Part shown: positions 60,701-64,000 of the stretch, in pieces
How positions within the stretch are numbered: the stretch's first letter is position 1
Layout of the letters: each line of letters starts with the position of its first letter
Assembly: GCA_000708835.1 (NCBI GenBank)
Contig: DF237023.1
Coordinates: 124,001-188,000, forward strand
Direction of reading: 5' to 3'
DNA length: 64,000 nucleotides
Source: Klebsormidium nitens
Lineage: Eukaryota > Streptophyta > Klebsormidiophyceae > Klebsormidiales > Klebsormidiaceae
The notes under the pieces: generated by a model
Told to the model about the DNA's origin: nothing
The model's input: the letters and a program-made list of their open reading frames with translations, nothing else
Databases searched by the model: none
Program-made: the position numbers and the translations under genes

Positions 60701-62810
60701 GCGCTGAGCAATAGACGCTTCCCATCGTTCCATCTGCAAATCGACAAGGCAAAAACTCTACTTCACCGTGTTGAAGGAAACAGAGCTTCTTCCAGGCACA
60801 AACCTTTAAAGCATTTGGCGTCGGCCCATCTGCGCATCTAGAGAAACTGCTCCCTTTTCTTCGGCGACTATTTTGTCACTACGTTCAAACGCGTCGCTCA
60901 CTAAAGCCCCCTCCGATGTTTCGTACAGCGCCATAGACGTCGTCCGCTCCGGACGGCCCGCCTCCCAGACGCAGCGCGTGCGGGAGTCGCGGCGCTTCAC
61001 GTCGAGGTGCCACGTGGCGGACATCGTGCAGGTCGTGACGTCAGCCATGAAGCAGCCCGCCGCCGGAGGGTGAGGACTGTGACCTAGCTTCAAAGCACTT
61101 TCCGCTGGCATCCTCTCTGCATACTCGGAACATTTTGTCATTTTTGGTGTCTACTTTCTATGCGATGAGGGTCTCGACCTGCGAACAAAAGCGGTTTCTC
61201 AACCCTGGTTCCGGATAAGGTTTGTTTCTGAGAAAGTTCGTTCTGAATCGCTGCTCGCCCAGTCCTTCTCCCGAATGGGGCAAAGCAGCTTGCGTTTCGA
61301 GCGTGCGGGATGCCACTGCGCTCACCTGCCCTTCTTCGGCAACATTCTGCCGGCACTTGTGAGCTCAAGCCCTACCAACCAGTTTTCTGAGAGTTGTCTC
61401 GATATCATGTTGACTAAGGGCCATGTTGACTAAGGAAAGGGCCCGGGGAACGGGTGGGGTTGGTTTGGGGGTTAGGTTGGGTACGGGTGCGGAGGCGTGT
61501 CATTTCTACGGTTTGGGTTTTTAGTTTTGTGTTTCCCCCGAGCACAGTCCTTAGTCAACATGCCCTTAGTCAACATCAAATCGAGAAGTATTTTTATGAG
61601 TACGTCCGATTGTGCACATTCGAGATGGCCGCTGTACACAACCGAGTCTTTCGGAATCTTCCCCCTAAAAGAGTTCCGGCGTGTGTTGCGTAGCCCAGTG
61701 TAATTGAGCAAGCAATGGGTGGCACTCTGAAACAAAAGCGTTCCGAGATATGCCTAGCTATCACACTCGATTACATGGCGGACCGCCCCCAAGGGGCGCC
61801 GGGGCTTGCCTCTTATTTGAGTTATAAGCGATATATTTCTTTTTTGTTTTCGGCGATCTGTTTCGAGAGTGAACCGTGCTGGTTCAAACACTGTATCTGG
61901 AGACATCAATAGTATCGTAGACTAAACTAGTGCCTATACGAGGTACGTTACCAGTGGGCAATCAATCAATCAAATTTGAGGTAACGTAGCCCTGCAAAAA
62001 TGCGGGCCCTTTCGAGAAACATTAAATTTGCGTCGCTCTGCGGGGCAGTCCAAAAGCGGCGCTGTGGCTGGTGTGGCCTAATTTCCCAGAATCGCTGTAC
62101 GTTTTATTGTCGAACACGGGGCAAATGCCGACAAAATCGTCAGACTGGCCACCCTAGCAGCTGATCGCCACGTCGTACAGCCCGGATTTTACAGTAAAAC
62201 TACAACTTGCCGTTTTACTACGTAAGAGGCAAGCCAATATAGATTGTGGTAAACATTAGCTCGTTCGAACCTGAGCCTACTAGAGTTGCGGATTCACTTC
62301 CTGCCTTCAAGGAATATGTCGAACTTTTACAGTCGAGTATACAACGTGGTGGACGGCGACCCGGCGACGAGGCGAGAGGTCGTTACGTATGCCAGGGAGT
62401 TGCTTGAGAGGCGAGAAGCTGTCGAAAGGGTACCGGAGAATTCAACGAAGGCGGCGTGCGTGGAGTCTGATGTAACTGGTGAGGAAAGACCGTCTGGTTC
62501 AGGAGAGTTTGCTGAGGTCAGCAGGCAAGCAGGCACACCGCTTGTCCTTGAAAAAGGAAGCGGAGAGGCGAAAACCGAAGCTCTGGAGCATAGTCGACCT
62601 GCTGTGGATCGACAGCCGGAACGAGAAGAATCTTTGAGTCGCTTGGGTGCTGCGGAAGAGCGGAGAAAGGGCGTTGATGAGAAACGAGTGAAAAATGATC
62701 GGATAAAGCGGGAGTTGGTAGTGACGTTGCTGTTTCCTTCCTACAAAGAAGGATTGGCAGCAATTGCTGACGGAGACCTCCAACCATTTGATGAACATGT
62801 CGGCCTCTGA
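57714..62810 (+). CDS. Rossmann-fold NAD(P)-dependent epimerase-like (atypical SDR) protein
   Basis: Atypical extended SDR of the YeeZ-like type also found in plants (I recall At1g19690). Exons 57714-58144, 58406-58507, 58881-58962, 59437-59515, 59850-59889, 60283-60417, 60929-61069, 62333-62810; every junction is in phase, 495 residues. Seen: a leader of about 120 residues compatible with a transit peptide (alternative start Met44 at 57843), nucleotide-binding LFCFGFGYTTLGLA at 123-136, VTGTCRSEEKKEAL, ATHLIASIPP, LSWIGYLSTTGVYGDWDGAW, VPVHVFRLGGIYGPSR, HVADIVQVVTSAM, YNVVDGDPATRREVVTYA. The C-terminal block RVKNDRIKRELVVTLLFPSY fits the end of plant homologues. Between the last two is a charged insertion of about 90 residues. 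The YxxxK pair is not apparent, so the catalytic activity is unclear. Confidence 0.9.
61407..61576. mobile_element. MITE in intron 7 of the SDR-like gene, doubled terminal repeats
   Basis: 170 bp. The left end is ATGTTGACTAAGG twice, separated by three bases; the right end carries the same doubled unit inverted. The interior holds a G-rich tract (GGGTTGGTTTGGGGG). No coding capacity. No clear target duplication. Confidence 0.7.
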
Positions 62811-64000
62811 TCTGCAAAATTTGCTGACATTCTGCACATGGGCCTGCATATTCCATAATCTGACCGCATGCAAGATTACGTGTGCGATGAAGCCCGAAAG
62901 GTGCATCCTGCCGGAGGGTTCACACCCATGCATGCGTGCATGTGATGACCGTCACGTCAAACCCGGCCCGGTATGGATGCGCTTGTGCCTAGCTTTGGCC
63001 ATCTGTATGGCACCAGCTCATCATCCTAGACCGACTAGCTAATCTGTGCATGCATCGGACTACACTGCTCTGCGTTCAAGACTGACTCAGTGATCACGTG
63101 CACCAGACAAATCAAGTGCGATCTTAGAGGAATTGGATGGTCTATTTTTATTGGAGCCTACGAAGTTCAAACTGACGAGACGGTCAGGGCAGCCACAGCG
63201 CCGCGCCATCTGGCACGCAGATCCAACTCAGGCTGCCTACTTATGCACAACCCGCGGCCGCGGTTTAATGGCGCGGTTGCCAATTTTGCTCTTAGTAGAG
63301 CCCATGGGCTGCAAACGGTCTGACATGTTTCAATAGCTGCATCATACTAAATCCTGAATCTAAGTTAACTTCCGTTGAACAGTCGTGATCATTTGATCGT
63401 TCCGATGGTATACATGATCGAGCATTGTGTAGGGCGCGAACCATGCACTTGTGTGCCTAGCCTAGGCGCCCAAGGCTTAAGTTCATGCATGCCAGGTTAG
63501 TAGCTAACTTACAAGACAGGTCCACAGAGTCCGACCTAGTCCGATCGATTCAGTGTACGCACTTTGATTTGGTAAGGTAGCTAGACGTTCAAAACCCAAA
63601 CAATTCCCATGTATGCCATGGAAGCCTATGGCCCATGTGGCTACGGCGTTTGAAAAGAGAACATCATTCAGACCGGCCTACTCCCTGCCTGATACGGATC
63701 ATTGGAGGCGTACGAGATGCATTTAAGTGCAAGGGCTCCTTGCCACAAGATAAACTTGCCAGAAGCGCCTGAGCCTCCAATGACTGGGCTAGATGTACAC
63801 AGATTAACGACAATCAAGTTGACGTGGCTGCATAAGCAAACGTTGAGTAGCCGCCAACTAAGTTCAGAAGTCCTGTCCGTGTTGGGTGTGCCACTGCCGG
63901 TGCAGCAAATCCTGTACAACCTGCGATTATCCGTTGTGCATTTACTCCAAGTCTGCAACAAGCTTCAACGTCAACGTACTCAAACCCACTCTCTGACCGA
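62811..64000. other. right-end intergenic, no gene recognised
   Basis: SDR 3' flank followed by about 1 kb with many CATGCATG and GCTAGC-like palindromes. Open frames here lack any family signal. A gene reaching in from beyond 64000 cannot be judged. Confidence 0.5.

Overview
The window looks like nuclear DNA of a plant-lineage eukaryote. Genes have many GT-AG introns, the proteins are of plant type (UDP-glucose dehydrogenase, a plant-style sacsin-like protein ending in a RING finger, a NUDT20/24-type Nudix hydrolase with a transit-peptide-like N-terminus), and the intergenic DNA carries LINE and MITE-like relics. The very intron-rich UGDH and moderate GC suggest a streptophyte green alga such as Klebsormidium rather than a flowering plant; that placement is inference. 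There are two assembly gaps, at 11650-11815 and 38854-39666. Exon chains below were built by hand from splice sites, reading phase and remembered homologues, and phase closes in every chain called with high confidence.

Layout: (1) 55-3670 (+) is a 5'-truncated UGDH. (2) 4619-5760 is a TA-flanked inverted-repeat element split by a 5'-truncated LINE with a 13-bp target duplication. (3) 7110-9667 (-) is a membrane-anchored PC-esterase (GDSL/SGNH, Pmr5/Cas1p type). (4) 10645-38580 (-) is the dominant gene, a 24-exon sacsin-like giant of about 5,400-5,500 residues with three sacsin-type repeats and a C-terminal C3HC4 RING. (5) 39963-40399 is a MITE-like repeat. (6) 40677-46116 (+) is an eroded or unusual locus ending in a protein-kinase-like domain, with a tandem array of exon plus 40-42 nt mini-intron cassettes. 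(7) About 47555-50995 is a truncated, internally deleted second copy of the 5' part of the sacsin-like gene and its upstream DNA. (8) 53200-57410 (-) is a complete 440-residue Nudix hydrolase. (9) 57714-62810 (+) is a complete 495-residue Rossmann-fold SDR-like protein, head-to-head with the Nudix gene across 303 bp. The remaining DNA is introns and gene-poor sequence rich in CATGCATG- and GCTAGC-like palindromes.

UGDH makes UDP-glucuronate, a wall polysaccharide precursor, and PC-esterases of this type modify wall or secreted polysaccharides, so both touch the cell wall; in a eukaryote adjacency alone does not prove a link. The sacsin-like protein combines Hsp90-like ATPase modules with a RING, which suggests a chaperone or ubiquitin-ligase role. 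The most unusual features are the truncated sacsin copy that keeps the first exon and upstream region, and the repeated-exon array in the kinase-like locus.
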